Assembly (NCBI GenBank): GCA_023213315.1
Contig: JAKCPI010026517.1
Coordinates: forward strand, 43,270 to 107,269
Origin: Euborellia annulipes
Taxonomy: Eukaryota; Arthropoda; Insecta; Dermaptera; Anisolabididae
DNA: 64,000 nucleotides
Direction: 5' to 3'
This document shows, one piece after another, positions 50,290-59,956 of this stretch (the stretch's first letter is position 1; every line of letters begins with the position of its first letter). The notes below the pieces were generated by a model. That model saw only the letters and a program-made list of their open reading frames with translations. It did no database searches and was not told the DNA's origin. The translations under genes were made by a program, and so were the position numbers.

Positions 50290-51059
50290 GGGTGTAACAC
50301 CTAATAGTGATTCACACCAACAACTCGCTATCTTTTTTAAGTGAAGCGAACATCTAAAATATTGGATCAATGCTCAAATCACGGATACATCCAATATGAT
50401 CTGAGTAATTTACCCACTTGTTTTGAGCAAGGTTGGGTTTGATGCCTGTATTGATGCTGCAATACTTCTTTAATCTTTGCACGATTAAAGTTTTGAGCTC
50501 TTCACTGGCACTTAAGTGGTGCATTGGATGACTGATTTGATTCGTCTTTCACTATCACATTGCTCGAAGAGCATCTCAACTTTTGTGAGAGCGTCTTGAT
50601 ACGGAATTATCATCGTACCTTTACAAATTGTGCAGTTCCAATGCCTCAAACACTTATGTCCTGAATAACACTCTACAGCGACTTGCCTGATGTGTATCAG
50701 TTTATGTTTAAAAACCAACGTCTGGGTTGGCGACATATATTTTTAAACAAACTGATTTCTGTACTTTAAGTACAATTAAACGCAACAGTTTGTCTTTTTG
50801 CCGATATAATAAAAGCCTTCGGCGTCGGCATATTCTTTTGGGACCTTTCCGCATCTGTCGTGAATTTTATCGTTTGTGTCACGCTTTCATTTTTAAAAAA
50901 GGGTGGCACTAAATTTCACTTACGGTGGTATCCGTGCGCTGACTATAGCAAACCTTGAATCATCTGCCTATGGGCTATATGCTTATTTTGTATGAAAAGC
51001 ATAGTCTAAATGATCAGTTTTTAATCAAATTTTAGTTTTTTATTGGATCACCTAACTGT
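50290..51059. promoter_or_regulatory. Long rne leader and divergent rne/rluC control region
   Basis: This 770-base stretch has no convincing gene. It lies between divergent rne and rluC, the same arrangement as in E. coli, where the long rne 5' UTR forms hairpins that RNase E itself cuts to limit its own level. Here a GCCGATAT...GTCGGC stem (about 50,800-50,829) and an A6-GGGTGGCAC segment (50,895-50,909) are candidates for structure. Autoregulation is inferred from that precedent. Confidence 0.5.
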
Positions 51060-51996
51060 ATGAATTCTACGCAACAATGGCAAAATGTAACTTGGTTTGA
51101 AGTAGACGAGCATCAAGAAGGCCAGCGCATCGATAATTTCTTATTTACTCGCCTGAAAGGTGTGCCGAAAAGCCGTATTTATCGTTTAATTCGTGAAGGT
51201 CAAGTGCGCGTCAATAAGAAGCGTATAAAAGCAGAAACTAAGCTAGCGATTGGCGATCAAATCCGTGTTGCACCTATTCGCTTTGAGCAAAAAGACGAAA
51301 CTGATGCACCTGTATCCGATAAGGTTGCACAAAGCTTACTCAGCCGTGTGGTGTATGAGGACGAAGGTTTATTGGTGGTCAATAAGCCGTCTGGAATTGC
51401 CGTACATGGTGGAAGCGGTGTGGCATATGGCTTAATTGAAGGCTTACGCGCGGCAACAGGTAAAAAATATTTGGAGTTGATTCATCGTATTGACCGCGAT
51501 ACTTCGGGTCTGGTGATGGTGAGTAAAAACGCAGCACATTGAAGGCGCTACAAGATATGTTGCGTGAGCATAAAATTAAAAAACCTATGCTGCGATTGTT
51601 AAAGGTCAAGTGAGTTTAGATCAACAGTTGATTAATCAACCTTTATTGCGCTATGAACTGTCCAATGGTGAACGTCGTGTACGTGTCTCAGAAGAAGGTA
51701 AAGAATCTAAGACACAATGGAAAGTTGCCGAGCGCTTTATGCATGCGACACTGGTCTATGCTTCTCCACTGTCAGGCCGTACCCATCAAATTCGTGTGCA
51801 TGGTTTAAGTATTGGTCATCCTTTGGTGGGCGATGATAAGTATGGTCATGAAACAGAGTATCGTGGACCCAAAGCTCGTCGATTGAGCCTACATGCAATG
51901 CGACTTGAAATTCCTGGTTATCCTGTGATCGAAGCGCCTTTACCCGAAGATATGCAAAGCTTGGTTGCACAATTAAGAGCACAAAAGAAAGATTGA
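51060..51996 (+). CDS. rluC: 23S rRNA pseudouridine synthase, RluC type, frameshifted
   Basis: The N-terminal S4 domain is clear (GQRIDNFLFTRLKGVPKSRIYRLIREGQVRVNKKRIKAETKLAIGDQIR), then the catalytic domain with LVVNKPSGIAVHGGSG and HRIDRDTSGLVMVSKN, which carries the catalytic Asp. Two nearby indels (51,530-51,600) scramble about 20 residues before GRTHQIRVHGLSIGHPLVGDDKYG. About 312 residues. RluC makes pseudouridines at 23S positions 955, 2504 and 2580 in E. coli. Divergence from rne supports RluC over RluD or RluA. Confidence 0.9.
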
Positions 51997-52024
51997 TTCG
52001 AGCTTGCTGCTCACCTTATCTTTT

Positions 52025-52066
52025 ACACAAAGGGAACTTGTTTTATGAAAAGTTCCCTTTGTGTTT
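52025..52066 (+). terminator. Rho-independent terminator
   Basis: A 15-bp perfect stem (ACACAAAGGGAACTT with AAGTTCCCTTTGTGT) with a 10-base loop lies 30 bases after rluC. Confidence 0.8.
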
Positions 52067-52149
52067 AAAAATGCGTTAGCTTGTCATGTAAAGTGCATAA
52101 GATCTAAATATTAGTCATGCATAAACTGAGCAAATATTGGAAATAATTC

Positions 52150-52800
52150 ATGCAAAAACCTGTAGAACTTATCATTTTTGATTGGGATGGCACTTTATTT
52201 GATTCAGTTGGGCAAATTGTGGCGAGTTTATTGGTTGCTGCAAAAACCTTTGACCAACCGTTAACAGCTGATGCTGCGAAAAGTATTATTGGTTTAGGTT
52301 TACCTGAAGTTGCTCAAGTGTTATTTCCACAGGTCCCTGAGTTACACACTGAAATTTTGAAATGCTATGGCGATCATTATGTTGAGCATTCCAAAGATGA
52401 TTTGTGGTTCGCTGGTGTCTCTGAAATGTTGCATGATTTAAAAAATCAAAATATCAAATTGGCAGTTGCAACAGGGAAGAGCCGTCGTGGTTTAGATCGT
52501 GTTTTGGCTCAGACCCAGAGTCAGGATTTATTTGAGATCACCCGTGCAGCGAGCGAAACCAAATCCAAGCCAGATCCATTGATGTTGGCTGAAATTTTAG
52601 ATTACACTGGAATTTCGGCGGAGCAAGCCATTATGGTGGGCGATACATCTTATGACTTAGAAATGGCACAGAATATTGCCATGGCACGTGTTGGGGTGAG
52701 TTATGGGGTACATGCGATTGATGTATTACAGCGTTTTAATCCACTGGCGATCGCGGATAACGTTGATCATTTACATCAGTTTTTTAACTCAACAGCTTAA
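52150..52800 (+). CDS. HAD family phosphatase (phosphoglycolate-phosphatase-like)
   Basis: This intact gene encodes 216 residues. HAD motif I is LIIFDWDGTLFDS (nucleophile and acid Asp), motif II is LAVATGKSR, motif III Lys in SETKSKPDP, and motif IV is IMVGDTSYDLEMAQN. The small helical cap (residues 18-80) makes it subclass IA. It most resembles Gph-type and other sugar-phosphate phosphatases; natural substrate uncertain. In many gammaproteobacteria such a gene follows rluC, as it does here after the terminator. Confidence 0.9.
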   Translation: MQKPVELIIFDWDGTLFDSVGQIVASLLVAAKTFDQPLTADAAKSIIGLGLPEVAQVLFPQVPELHTEILKCYGDHYVEHSKDDLWFAGVSEMLHDLKNQNIKLAVATGKSRRGLDRVLAQTQSQDLFEITRAASETKSKPDPLMLAEILDYTGISAEQAIMVGDTSYDLEMAQNIAMARVGVSYGVHAIDVLQRFNPLAIADNVDHLHQFFNSTA

Positions 52801-52899
52801 GGCCAGTGAAGTTGCTTAGATGCTGTTTTTACGCTGTTTGCAGATTGCCCTCAGCGTAAACTTAGATAAAACCAAAGAGATATAATAAGAAAATTAACC

Positions 52900-53601
52900 A
52901 TGAGCCGTTCTATTCGATTACTCACTTTATTACAACTTTTACGTGAACAGCGTTATCCCATTACCGCGCAATGCTTAGCAGAACATTTGGAGATTAGTGT
53001 CCGAAGTGTTTATCGGGATATTGAAAGTTTACGTGACCAAGGTGTCAATATTGAGGGCAGTGCGGGCTTAGGATTTCAGCTGAAAGAAAACTTTTTACTG
53101 CCTCCGATGAGTTTGGATGAAACGGAAGTCGAAGCAGTGTTCTTGGCATTGCATTGGTTAAGGTCAGTGCCAGATCCAGCATTAAAAAATGCTGCACATT
53201 CAGTTTTGGCCAAACTCAATGCTGTATTGCCCAAGAATAAACAAGAACTGATTGATGAAACCATGCTTCGGTCTATCAACCATTGGCTTGTGGTTGATGA
53301 AAAAAAAGTCGAACAAGTACGTCTAGCAATTCGTTATCAGGTCAAGATTGAAGTGCATTATTTAGATGAAAAACAAAATATCTCTAGCCGTATGCTTTGG
53401 CCTTTTGTCTTAGGGTATTTCAATGACAAAATGTTGTTGGCTGCATGGTGTGAGTTACGTGAGGATTTTCGAAATTTTCGTTTAGATCGGATTCAAAAAT
53501 TAACTGTGACCGAAATCATTTACCCAGAGTTTAAGCGCCATCTTTTTCAGGCATGGTGGCAAAAAGAGCTGCAAAAAAAATCCATGCTGAAAAGCTCCTG
53601 A
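52900..53601 (+). CDS. WYL-domain transcriptional regulator (YafY-like)
   Basis: The N-terminal HTH_11 domain reads RLLTLLQLLREQRYPITAQCLAEHLEISVRSVYRDIESLRDQGVNIEG, the usual DeoR/YafY wing. The WYL part is partly degenerate: KIEVHYLDEKQNISSRMLWPFVLGYFNDKMLLAAWCELREDFRNFRLDRIQ, where the arginines likely bind a ligand or DNA. About 233 residues. It is followed 57 bases later by a glutathione transferase gene, which it may regulate. It is intact. Confidence 0.85.
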   Translation: MSRSIRLLTLLQLLREQRYPITAQCLAEHLEISVRSVYRDIESLRDQGVNIEGSAGLGFQLKENFLLPPMSLDETEVEAVFLALHWLRSVPDPALKNAAHSVLAKLNAVLPKNKQELIDETMLRSINHWLVVDEKKVEQVRLAIRYQVKIEVHYLDEKQNISSRMLWPFVLGYFNDKMLLAAWCELREDFRNFRLDRIQKLTVTEIIYPEFKRHLFQAWWQKELQKKSMLKSS

Positions 53602-53658
53602 CAAAAACTGACACAGCCGTCCTTTATATTTAATACACCACTATAAAGGAATGGAAAA

Positions 53659-54264
53659 ATGGGCTTAAAATTATATAGCAACGCACAGTCTAGAGGTCTG
53701 GTTATTGAATGGCTACTGATTGAACTGGGTGCTGAATTTGAAAAAATTGAGTTGGCTTATCACACTGAAATGAAGTCGGCGTCTTATCTAAAGATTAACC
53801 CATTTGGCAAAGTGCCCACCTTAGTCGATGGCGATGTGGTGATTTACGAAATGCCTGCAATTTGTGCCTATTTGGCAGATAAGTTTTTTGATCAAGGACT
53901 TGCACCAGCATTGGATGATCCAAAACGTGGCTTGTATTTCCGTTGGTTATTCTTTGCTGCTGGACCGTGGGATGCAGCCACGACGGATCGCGCATTAAAA
54001 GTTGAGATTACCGACGAGCAAAAAATGCATATTGGCTATGGAAACTTTCAGGACACCTATACGGCTTTAATTCAGGGCTTGGAGCAGGCTCAACCTTATC
54101 TATGTGGTGAGCAATTTACGGTAGCCGATGTGTTTGTTGGTTCCATGCTATTTTGGCAATTGAAGATGGCAGAGATTGAAAGCCATCCTGCAATTGAAAA
54201 ATATCTTAATTCAATCAAAAGCCGAAAAAACTTAAGAAATAATCAAGCACTTTTTAGCGACTAA
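53659..54264 (+). CDS. Glutathione S-transferase family protein
   Basis: The N-terminal thioredoxin-like domain has LKLYSNAQSRGLVIEWLLIELGAEFE and the glutathione-binding KVPTLVDGDVVIYEMPAICAYLADKF, where Glu and the Ser/Pro-equivalent turn hold GSH; the usual catalytic Ser appears in SNAQSRG. The helical C-terminal domain ends with HPAIEKYLNSIKSRKNLR. It has 201 residues and is intact. It conjugates or reduces electrophiles with glutathione; the substrate is unknown. A good AAGGA lies 8 bases before the ATG. Confidence 0.85.
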   Translation: MGLKLYSNAQSRGLVIEWLLIELGAEFEKIELAYHTEMKSASYLKINPFGKVPTLVDGDVVIYEMPAICAYLADKFFDQGLAPALDDPKRGLYFRWLFFAAGPWDAATTDRALKVEITDEQKMHIGYGNFQDTYTALIQGLEQAQPYLCGEQFTVADVFVGSMLFWQLKMAEIESHPAIEKYLNSIKSRKNLRNNQALFSD

Positions 54265-54402
54265 ATCATCAAGACGATGCAAACTTAGCATGATCTCGTG
54301 CTGGGTTTGCATTGAGGTTTTTTAGTCACATTCAAGCGCAGAAAAATGATAAAAAACTTTGGAGATTGGTTTTTGGTTTTAATCCCTCTATTTTTACTTC
54401 AG

Positions 54403-55158
54403 TTAAATAAAACCTGCGGCAACATTAATACAGATCGCCAAAATCGTGGTGTTAAATCCATACGCCAAAAGGATATGGAGAATATTTAAAACGCGCATCC
54501 GAACGAGATGTAATCGATACATCTGCTGTTTGTGCAGAAGTACCAATAACATAACTAAAATATAAAAAACTCAGGGTAAGTTGGTTTAGGTGTTTTTGGA
54601 AAGTCCAATCCACCATCCTGATGATTCTCCACTGCCAAATAAAAGTCATGTGCATAGTGAATAGCAAAAATAGTATGCATAAATAACCATGCAAAAATGA
54701 TGGTAAAAATTGCTAAGGCGATATGTCCTGCTTTAACTCCAGTCACATCGGGCAAATGTGCCAATTCAATAATAATGGCAATAAAACACATGATGAGTGA
54801 GAGCACAACCAACAGCAAAATGATCCATTTACTGGCATCCTGCTGCATGAGCACGCTTTAAAATATGCGCTTGATTGGTTGCCCAAAGCATTTTCATGGT
54901 CAGGATTAAATAGACCAGGGTGGCAATATTCCAGCTGAATAACAAATTGGTTGACCACTGCCAATCTGTGCTCAAAGACATCCCCATATACACAACTGCT
55001 GTGAGGAGAAAACTAATAAAGAAATATGGGCGAGACTGAATGCCTGATCGAAGTTGGTGAAATGCACGTCCTAACATGATGAACACCGCCTGAGTTAAAG
55101 ATTGATGGATATTTGAGCAAAGAAAATGAGCATTAAGTTCGATTGGTTTAGTCATCAT
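54403..55158 (-). CDS. DUF1345 integral membrane protein, frameshifted
   Basis: ATG 55,158 or 55,155 begins MTKPIELNAHFLCSNI. Four or five TM helices follow: PYFFISFLLTAVVYMGMSLSTDWQW, NIATLVYLILTMKML, then after a break near 54,840 WIILLLVVLSLIMCFIAIIIEL and AGHIALAIFTIIFAWLFMHTIFAIHYAHDFY. The family end YFSYVIGTSAQTADVSITSR is in a third frame after 54,565, and the last helix (HILLAYGFNTTILAICINVAAG) ends at 54,403. About 251 residues. DUF1345 proteins are uncharacterised membrane proteins. It directly follows the LysR gene. Confidence 0.75.
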
Positions 55159-55211
55159 ATTAAAAATAAGCCTACGCTCTATGTCTTGTCGCAGCGGTCT
55201 TACTTTTTGCT

Positions 55212-56108
55212 CTAAACGATTGATATCCAGATAAAATACTTTGGTTAATAGTTCAATGAATTTTTGTATTGCAACAGAGCCAGCACTTTTTCGATAACTT
55301 ACATACAAGTCTAGATAGGGAAGCTCAATATCTAAAGGTCGAATGACGGTGTTATTGTTGATTAATGGCGCAATATAACTTGGCAAAATTGTACAGCCTA
55401 AGCCCGCCCAACTGAGTTAATATTCAATGAAATATTGTCAGCTTTTTGGACGATATTCAATTCAATATGATTGTGTTTGGCAAACTCTAAAATGGTGTTG
55501 TGCAAGGTCGTGGATTGTTCTTCAGCAGGAATAATAAAATCGATCCCATTGAGCGCTTTAACAGGGATACGTTCATACTTGGCTAAAGGATGATCTTTGG
55601 GTAAAACAAAAATTAACGGCTCACGGAGCACAAATTTACTTTCGATTTCATCATTATGAAAATTGTGCCTGCTAAAGCTGATATCCAGCTCACCCTTTTT
55701 CAATGCGCGCATTTGTTCAAGGTTATTTAAGCTCAATAACTCAATTTTTAGCTCAGGATTTTGTACCCTTAAATTTGGTAAGACATAAGGGAAAATCTTT
55801 ATTTCAGCCACGGGTACAAACCCAATCCTTAACAATAGCTGTCTGGCTTTGGAGACCTGTCTTGCCATAGCAACAGCCTTATCGGCTTGTGCTAAAGTTA
55901 AGCGTGCTTGCTCCAGAAAAACAGCACCTTCTTCAGTAAGTTCAACTTTACGTTTGGTCCGATTTAACAGCCGAACACCGACATCTTCTTCAAGATCTTT
56001 GATCTGCTGGCTGAGTGAGGGTTGTGCTGTATAAAGTCTCAATGCTGCTTTGCTAAAGTTGAGTTCTTCAGCCACAGTAATGAAGTATCTCAGATGTCGT
56101 AATTCCAT
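55212..56108 (-). CDS. LysR family transcriptional regulator, frameshifted
   Basis: ATG 56,108 (MELRHLRYFITVAEELNFSKAALRLYTAQPSLSQQIKDLEEDVGVRLLNRTKRKVELTEEG) opens with the standard LysR winged helix. The effector-binding domain follows (LLLRIGFVPVAEIKIFPYVLPNLR, FSRHNFHNDEIESKFVLREPLIFVLPKDHPLA). The frame changes near 55,400; the end GCTILPSYIAPLINNNTVIRPL.. is in the next frame. As read that frame continues into the membrane protein gene without a stop; a one-base change near 55,225 puts a stop at about 55,212, giving 298 residues, the usual length. It resembles BenM/CatM-type regulators; target unknown. Confidence 0.8.
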
Positions 56109-56653
56109 ATAACGCGTCCAAAGAATAATCCAAAAATGTCTTACTAAGATTTTCAAAGAGTATAATCTATAAACAACTGTCAGGTGAAGACGATTATAGT
56201 ATTTAGAAAATAAATGAACTTTTCAAAATCATTGTTATTTTAATATAGAAAATTACATAGCGAATAATTGATAAAATATCTTAATTAAAACAAAAAATAT
56301 TTCGCTAAGCCCTAGCCTAGAAGCCATCATCTGTACAAAGTTGCATCAATTTATCTATAGCCCTTACTTGTCATAAGCTTACTTTCAGGAATAGAAAAAT
56401 TGATATCAATGTTTTAATTGATGTATCTCGTTATCAATCTATAGCGATCCAGATTTATATGAAGGAACACTTGAAAAGTATTTAATTGCACTGGTTTAAG
56501 TTGTTGTAATCTGATCTGATAGACATGATCATACTGAGGATTACTAAAACCGACTTGGAGATAGATGGCAAGGTCGGTTTCGTCGTCATGGATAGTCAGC
56601 TTGATCAGGGTGTTTATGATGATGTTTTTTGATATCGCTCTATCTCAAAACAC
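56109..56653. other. Intergenic region, 545 bases, AT-rich
   Basis: This lies between the LysR gene and the GNAT gene. It contains a 35-codon frame (56,524 on) that overlaps the hairpin at 56,548 and is probably not real. Fragments around 56,300-56,520 have no recognisable product. Confidence 0.4.
56548..56582 (-). terminator. Hairpin terminator candidate for the GNAT gene
   Basis: AAACCGACTTG and CAAGGTCGGTTT form an 11-bp stem with one bulge around a 12-base loop. On the minus strand it ends in a short T run. It lies 70 bases after the GNAT stop. Confidence 0.5.
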
Positions 56654-57112
56654 TTAGACGGAAGGCTTCTTTAGTTTCAAATGCAAAATTGGAAATGGGT
56701 TACCTTCAGCATCAAGTTCCGAACGCGCAATTTGTTGGAAGTTATGTTTCTTATAAAACTCCAAAGCACGAATATTTTGTTCGTTGACATCTACCTCATG
56801 TGCACCTAACTCAAAGAGCTTTTTGAATGAGCAAGGAACCGATGCCTTGATCAAAAAAATTAGGGTCAATAAATAACATTTCAATCTTTTGATAAGCCAG
56901 TCCCATAAACCCAGCGATTTGACCTTCACGTTCCACATGAAACAACCGCACATGATCAAAATAATGATGCTGAATGATGAGCGTTTTAATTTGTAAGATA
57001 TGCTGTTCGTTTAAAAGTCATGAGTCGCACGTACAGAAGCTTCCCAAATTTTTAATAATTGTGGATGAGACTGCGACGGAGTATTTAGAATATTGGTTAA
57101 ATTGGGTTCCAT
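56654..57112 (-). CDS. GNAT family N-acetyltransferase, frameshifted
   Basis: ATG 57,112 gives MEPNLTNILNTPSQSHPQLLKIWEASVRATHDF, the usual start of YjaB-like acetyltransferases. After breaks near 57,015, 56,925 and 56,830, the pieces HVEREGQIAGFMGLAYQKIEMLFIDPNFFDQGIGSLL (acetyl-CoA binding Q-x-x-G-x-G/A) and ELGAHEVDVNEQNIRALEFYKKHNFQQIAR (GNAT motif B) appear in order. About 150 residues. The substrate is unknown. The number of breaks is high for the length. Confidence 0.75.
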
Positions 57113-57240
57113 AAAAAGATTCACTCAATTGTGAAAAGCAACAAAAAATAAAGAAAAATCACAGATAGTTTCGCTAATATGAAGCAGGACAGATATAAAA
57201 ATCAAATTGATGTATTTGATGATAAAAAACAGGACAATAA

Positions 57241-58179
57241 ATGTCAGATTCCAACAAAATTGTTGTATATGCAGCACTTTTGGGCAATTTAGCCATTGCT
57301 CTGGTTAAGTTTGTTGCCGCTTATATTACAAATAGTTCGGCGATGCTTAGTGAGGCGGTCCATTCTGTCGTAGACACTTTAAATGAAATCTTATTGCTGT
57401 ATGGTTTAAAAAAATCACAACAGCCTGCAAATTATCATCACCCCTTTGGTTATGGGCGAGAGTTATATTTCTGGGCCTTTATTGTCGCATTGTTGGTTTT
57501 TGCTTTAGGTGCTGTGGTTTCAATTTATCAGGGTATTCAACATATTCGTCATCCAGAAGTTATACAATCCCCATTGGTCAATTATGTGGTACTCGGGTTT
57601 GCGCTGCTTTGTGAAGGCACTTCATGGTTTATTGCGTTGAAAACATTTAAAAAGACCAAAGGTCAAATGGGATATTTTGAAGCCTTTCGTCGCAGTAAAG
57701 ATCCGACAACCTTTACAGTTTTATTTGAAGACTCAGCAGCTTTAATTGGCTTAATCATTGCATTGCTGGGAATATTTTGTGCTCAGCAGTTTAATTTACC
57801 CGTTTTAGATGGTGTGGCTTCGGTACTGATTGGTGTTGTCTTAGCCATCTCAGCCCTGCTTTTGGCAAGGGAAACTAAAGGGTTGTTGATGGGTGAAACA
57901 GCAGATCCAAAACTGCGTCATAATGTATTGAAAATAGCTCAGGAAGATCCTGCCGTGTATTCAGCAAATGGCGTACTGACTGAACAAATGGGTGCACATC
58001 AAGTGATTGCTTCTTTAAGCTTAGAGTTTAAAGATAGTTTAACTTCCGATGATATCGAAGCCTGTGTGAACAGAATTGAAGCAAAGATTAAAAGTATTCA
58101 TCCCGAAATCGTGGCATTATTCGTGAAGCCACAAACACAGCAAGTATGGCTTGAAAGAATGAAAGGGCGTTTAGAGTAA
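57241..58179 (+). CDS. Cation diffusion facilitator (CDF) metal transporter
   Basis: This intact gene encodes 312 residues with five or six TM helices. The CDF signatures are MLSEAVHSVVDTLNEILLLYGLKKS in helix 2, with H and D ligands of the transport site, and YHHPFGYGRELYFWAF leading into helix 3. The C-terminal cytoplasmic ferredoxin-like domain is short (LRHNVLKIAQEDP...). The family exports Zn2+, Co2+, Fe2+ or Mn2+ by proton exchange. The H-x3-D pattern in helix 2 suggests a metal other than simple Zn specificity, but I cannot assign it. The next gene starts 3 bases after the stop, so they form an operon. Confidence 0.85.
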   Translation: MSDSNKIVVYAALLGNLAIALVKFVAAYITNSSAMLSEAVHSVVDTLNEILLLYGLKKSQQPANYHHPFGYGRELYFWAFIVALLVFALGAVVSIYQGIQHIRHPEVIQSPLVNYVVLGFALLCEGTSWFIALKTFKKTKGQMGYFEAFRRSKDPTTFTVLFEDSAALIGLIIALLGIFCAQQFNLPVLDGVASVLIGVVLAISALLLARETKGLLMGETADPKLRHNVLKIAQEDPAVYSANGVLTEQMGAHQVIASLSLEFKDSLTSDDIEACVNRIEAKIKSIHPEIVALFVKPQTQQVWLERMKGRLE

Positions 58180-58181
58180 TC

Positions 58182-59312
58182 ATGTCGAAACAAGAGCCAA
58201 TGGTCCGTCTTGAAGATACAACGGTACAAGACAACACAATGCAAAATAAGACTGTTCCATCTCAGCAAGTTCAACAATTGCATTATCGAATTGATACTGA
58301 AAATTGTCTGTCACATACATGGTATAAACCTGTATTTAGTGTGATTGGTTCAAATCAGCACAATGGTGAACGATTCTTTAATGAAGTACGTAAACCACAA
58401 GGGCGTAGCCGTTGGGATTTGATGAAATGGCTGGGTACCCGAAAATCATATACTTGGAATGTGGATACTCAAAAAGAATCATCAGAATTCTATGCGGCAA
58501 AACGTGTATTACCTCAGAATCGACCAGATGCTGATGAACATGATTGGCAAATCTGGTTTGTGAGTCATGCGACTGTACTGGTTCAAATTGGTCCCTATAA
58601 CTTTTTAACTGATCCTGTTTGGGCCGACTATGTCAGTCCAAAACATGGGCGTGGACCAAAACGGGTGATTCCTGCTGGAATTGCTTTAGAGCAATTGCCA
58701 GAGATTCATGCAGTTTTACTCAGTCATAATCACTATGACCATATGGATTTAGCCTCTTTAAGATGGCTACACAACAAGTTTGCCATGCCAATCTATACAG
58801 GTTTGGGCAATGCCTGTTACTTGCCTAAAGAGTTCCATGTGATTGAGATGGACTGGTGGCAATCTGCATTATTTAAAAACTTAAAAATTATTTATACCCC
58901 TGCACAGCATGGTTCGGGTCGTGGTTTACGTGATCAGAATATCGCATTGTGGGGTGGTTTTTCTGTGGTATCGCAACATGGTCATTTCTTCTTTGCTGGC
59001 GATACGGGATATTCACCGCATTTTAAAGAAATTCAAAAACGTTTAGGTTCACCGCGAATTGCGTTATTGCCAATCGGTGCGTATGAACCAAGAGCGTTAA
59101 TGAAATATATGCACATGAATCCACAAGATGCTTTTCAGGCGCATTTAGATTTACAAGCCAAACGTTCTTTGGCAATTCATTACCGTACTTTCCAATTGAC
59201 GGATGAAGCGCGGGAACAGCCTGAGCAGGATTTACAAAAGGCCATGAAGAATTCATCAAAAATGATTAATCCATTCTATTGTATCCGTGAAGGTCGTAAA
59301 TTGGTGGTGTAG
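58182..59312 (+). CDS. Metallo-beta-lactamase-fold hydrolase (UlaG/NAPE-PLD-like)
   Basis: The metal site is LLSHNHYDHMDLASL (H-x-H-x-D-H), with downstream ligands in TPAQHGSGRGL, FFFAGDTGYSPHFKEI and LAIHYRTFQLTDE. IWFVSHATVLVQIGPYNFLTDPVW is the characteristic strand of this MBL subgroup, which includes NAPE-PLD and UlaG. About 376 residues. A candidate substrate would be a phosphodiester or lactone lipid; that is inference. It starts 3 bases after the CDF gene and is intact. Confidence 0.85.
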   Translation: MSKQEPMVRLEDTTVQDNTMQNKTVPSQQVQQLHYRIDTENCLSHTWYKPVFSVIGSNQHNGERFFNEVRKPQGRSRWDLMKWLGTRKSYTWNVDTQKESSEFYAAKRVLPQNRPDADEHDWQIWFVSHATVLVQIGPYNFLTDPVWADYVSPKHGRGPKRVIPAGIALEQLPEIHAVLLSHNHYDHMDLASLRWLHNKFAMPIYTGLGNACYLPKEFHVIEMDWWQSALFKNLKIIYTPAQHGSGRGLRDQNIALWGGFSVVSQHGHFFFAGDTGYSPHFKEIQKRLGSPRIALLPIGAYEPRALMKYMHMNPQDAFQAHLDLQAKRSLAIHYRTFQLTDEAREQPEQDLQKAMKNSSKMINPFYCIREGRKLVV

Positions 59313-59352
59313 TGGGCCTTTATTGAGCCATAAAAATTGAGAGCGCTAAAAA

Positions 59353-59892
59353 TTGAACGCACTAAAAATGATAAAAATCTTATCCAGTACTTTGTTGTTT
59401 TGTTTGGTGATGACTTCAGTCGCTGCAAAATCTATAGACCTAACTCAAGCGGCTAAGACGGATTGTGTTTCAGATGCGCCTTGTGCTGATGGAGATCAGA
59501 TGACTAGGGCAACAGCCGAAGATAGTCCAGCAGCAGATGATACGGAGAGTATTAAACCTCTCAATGAAAAATATGATTTGGAAACGGGTGATGAATGGAA
59601 ATTAATTCATCAAAATTCAAATACTCAATTTTTTGAAAGTATCACCACAATATCTGATGGTAATCAACTTATTCAAGCTTGGGTTAAAAGTGTGAACCCA
59701 AAAAAACAATACACGATTAATTATTATCAAGTATTGTGTAAGGATCGGACATTTACACGACTTGAGCAGTTTAAAAGTCAGGACGATAAAAATTATAAAC
59801 TGGTTAAAAAGGTCGAGCATTATCGTCAAACACAACCTTTTAGTCAGGCTGGTGAAATACTTCCAGTTTTGGAAAAGCTGTGTCAGGATTAG
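59353..59892 (+). CDS. Secreted protein of unknown function
   Basis: The N-terminus MNALKMIKILSSTLLFCLVMTSVAAKS is a signal peptide. ATG 59,353 or 59,368 may start it. The mature part of about 153 residues has an acidic Ser/Asp-rich linker (residues 36-70), then a compact domain EWKLIHQNSNTQFFESITTISDGNQLIQAWVKSVNP.., resembling the surface-adhesin-like or Imm-like beta domains that many Acinetobacter secreted proteins carry, with cysteines at VLCKD and EKLCQD. Function unknown. It is intact. Confidence 0.7.
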   Translation: MNALKMIKILSSTLLFCLVMTSVAAKSIDLTQAAKTDCVSDAPCADGDQMTRATAEDSPAADDTESIKPLNEKYDLETGDEWKLIHQNSNTQFFESITTISDGNQLIQAWVKSVNPKKQYTINYYQVLCKDRTFTRLEQFKSQDDKNYKLVKKVEHYRQTQPFSQAGEILPVLEKLCQD

Positions 59893-59956
59893 GGTGTATT
59901 TACCCAAACAAAAAAATAGTGTTGATTCTTGATTGAAAAATCAAGGGAGATGAATA

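Noticed and set aside
56524..56631. 35-codon gene in the LysR-GNAT gap
   Set aside because: It overlaps the terminator-like hairpin and has no homology I recognise.
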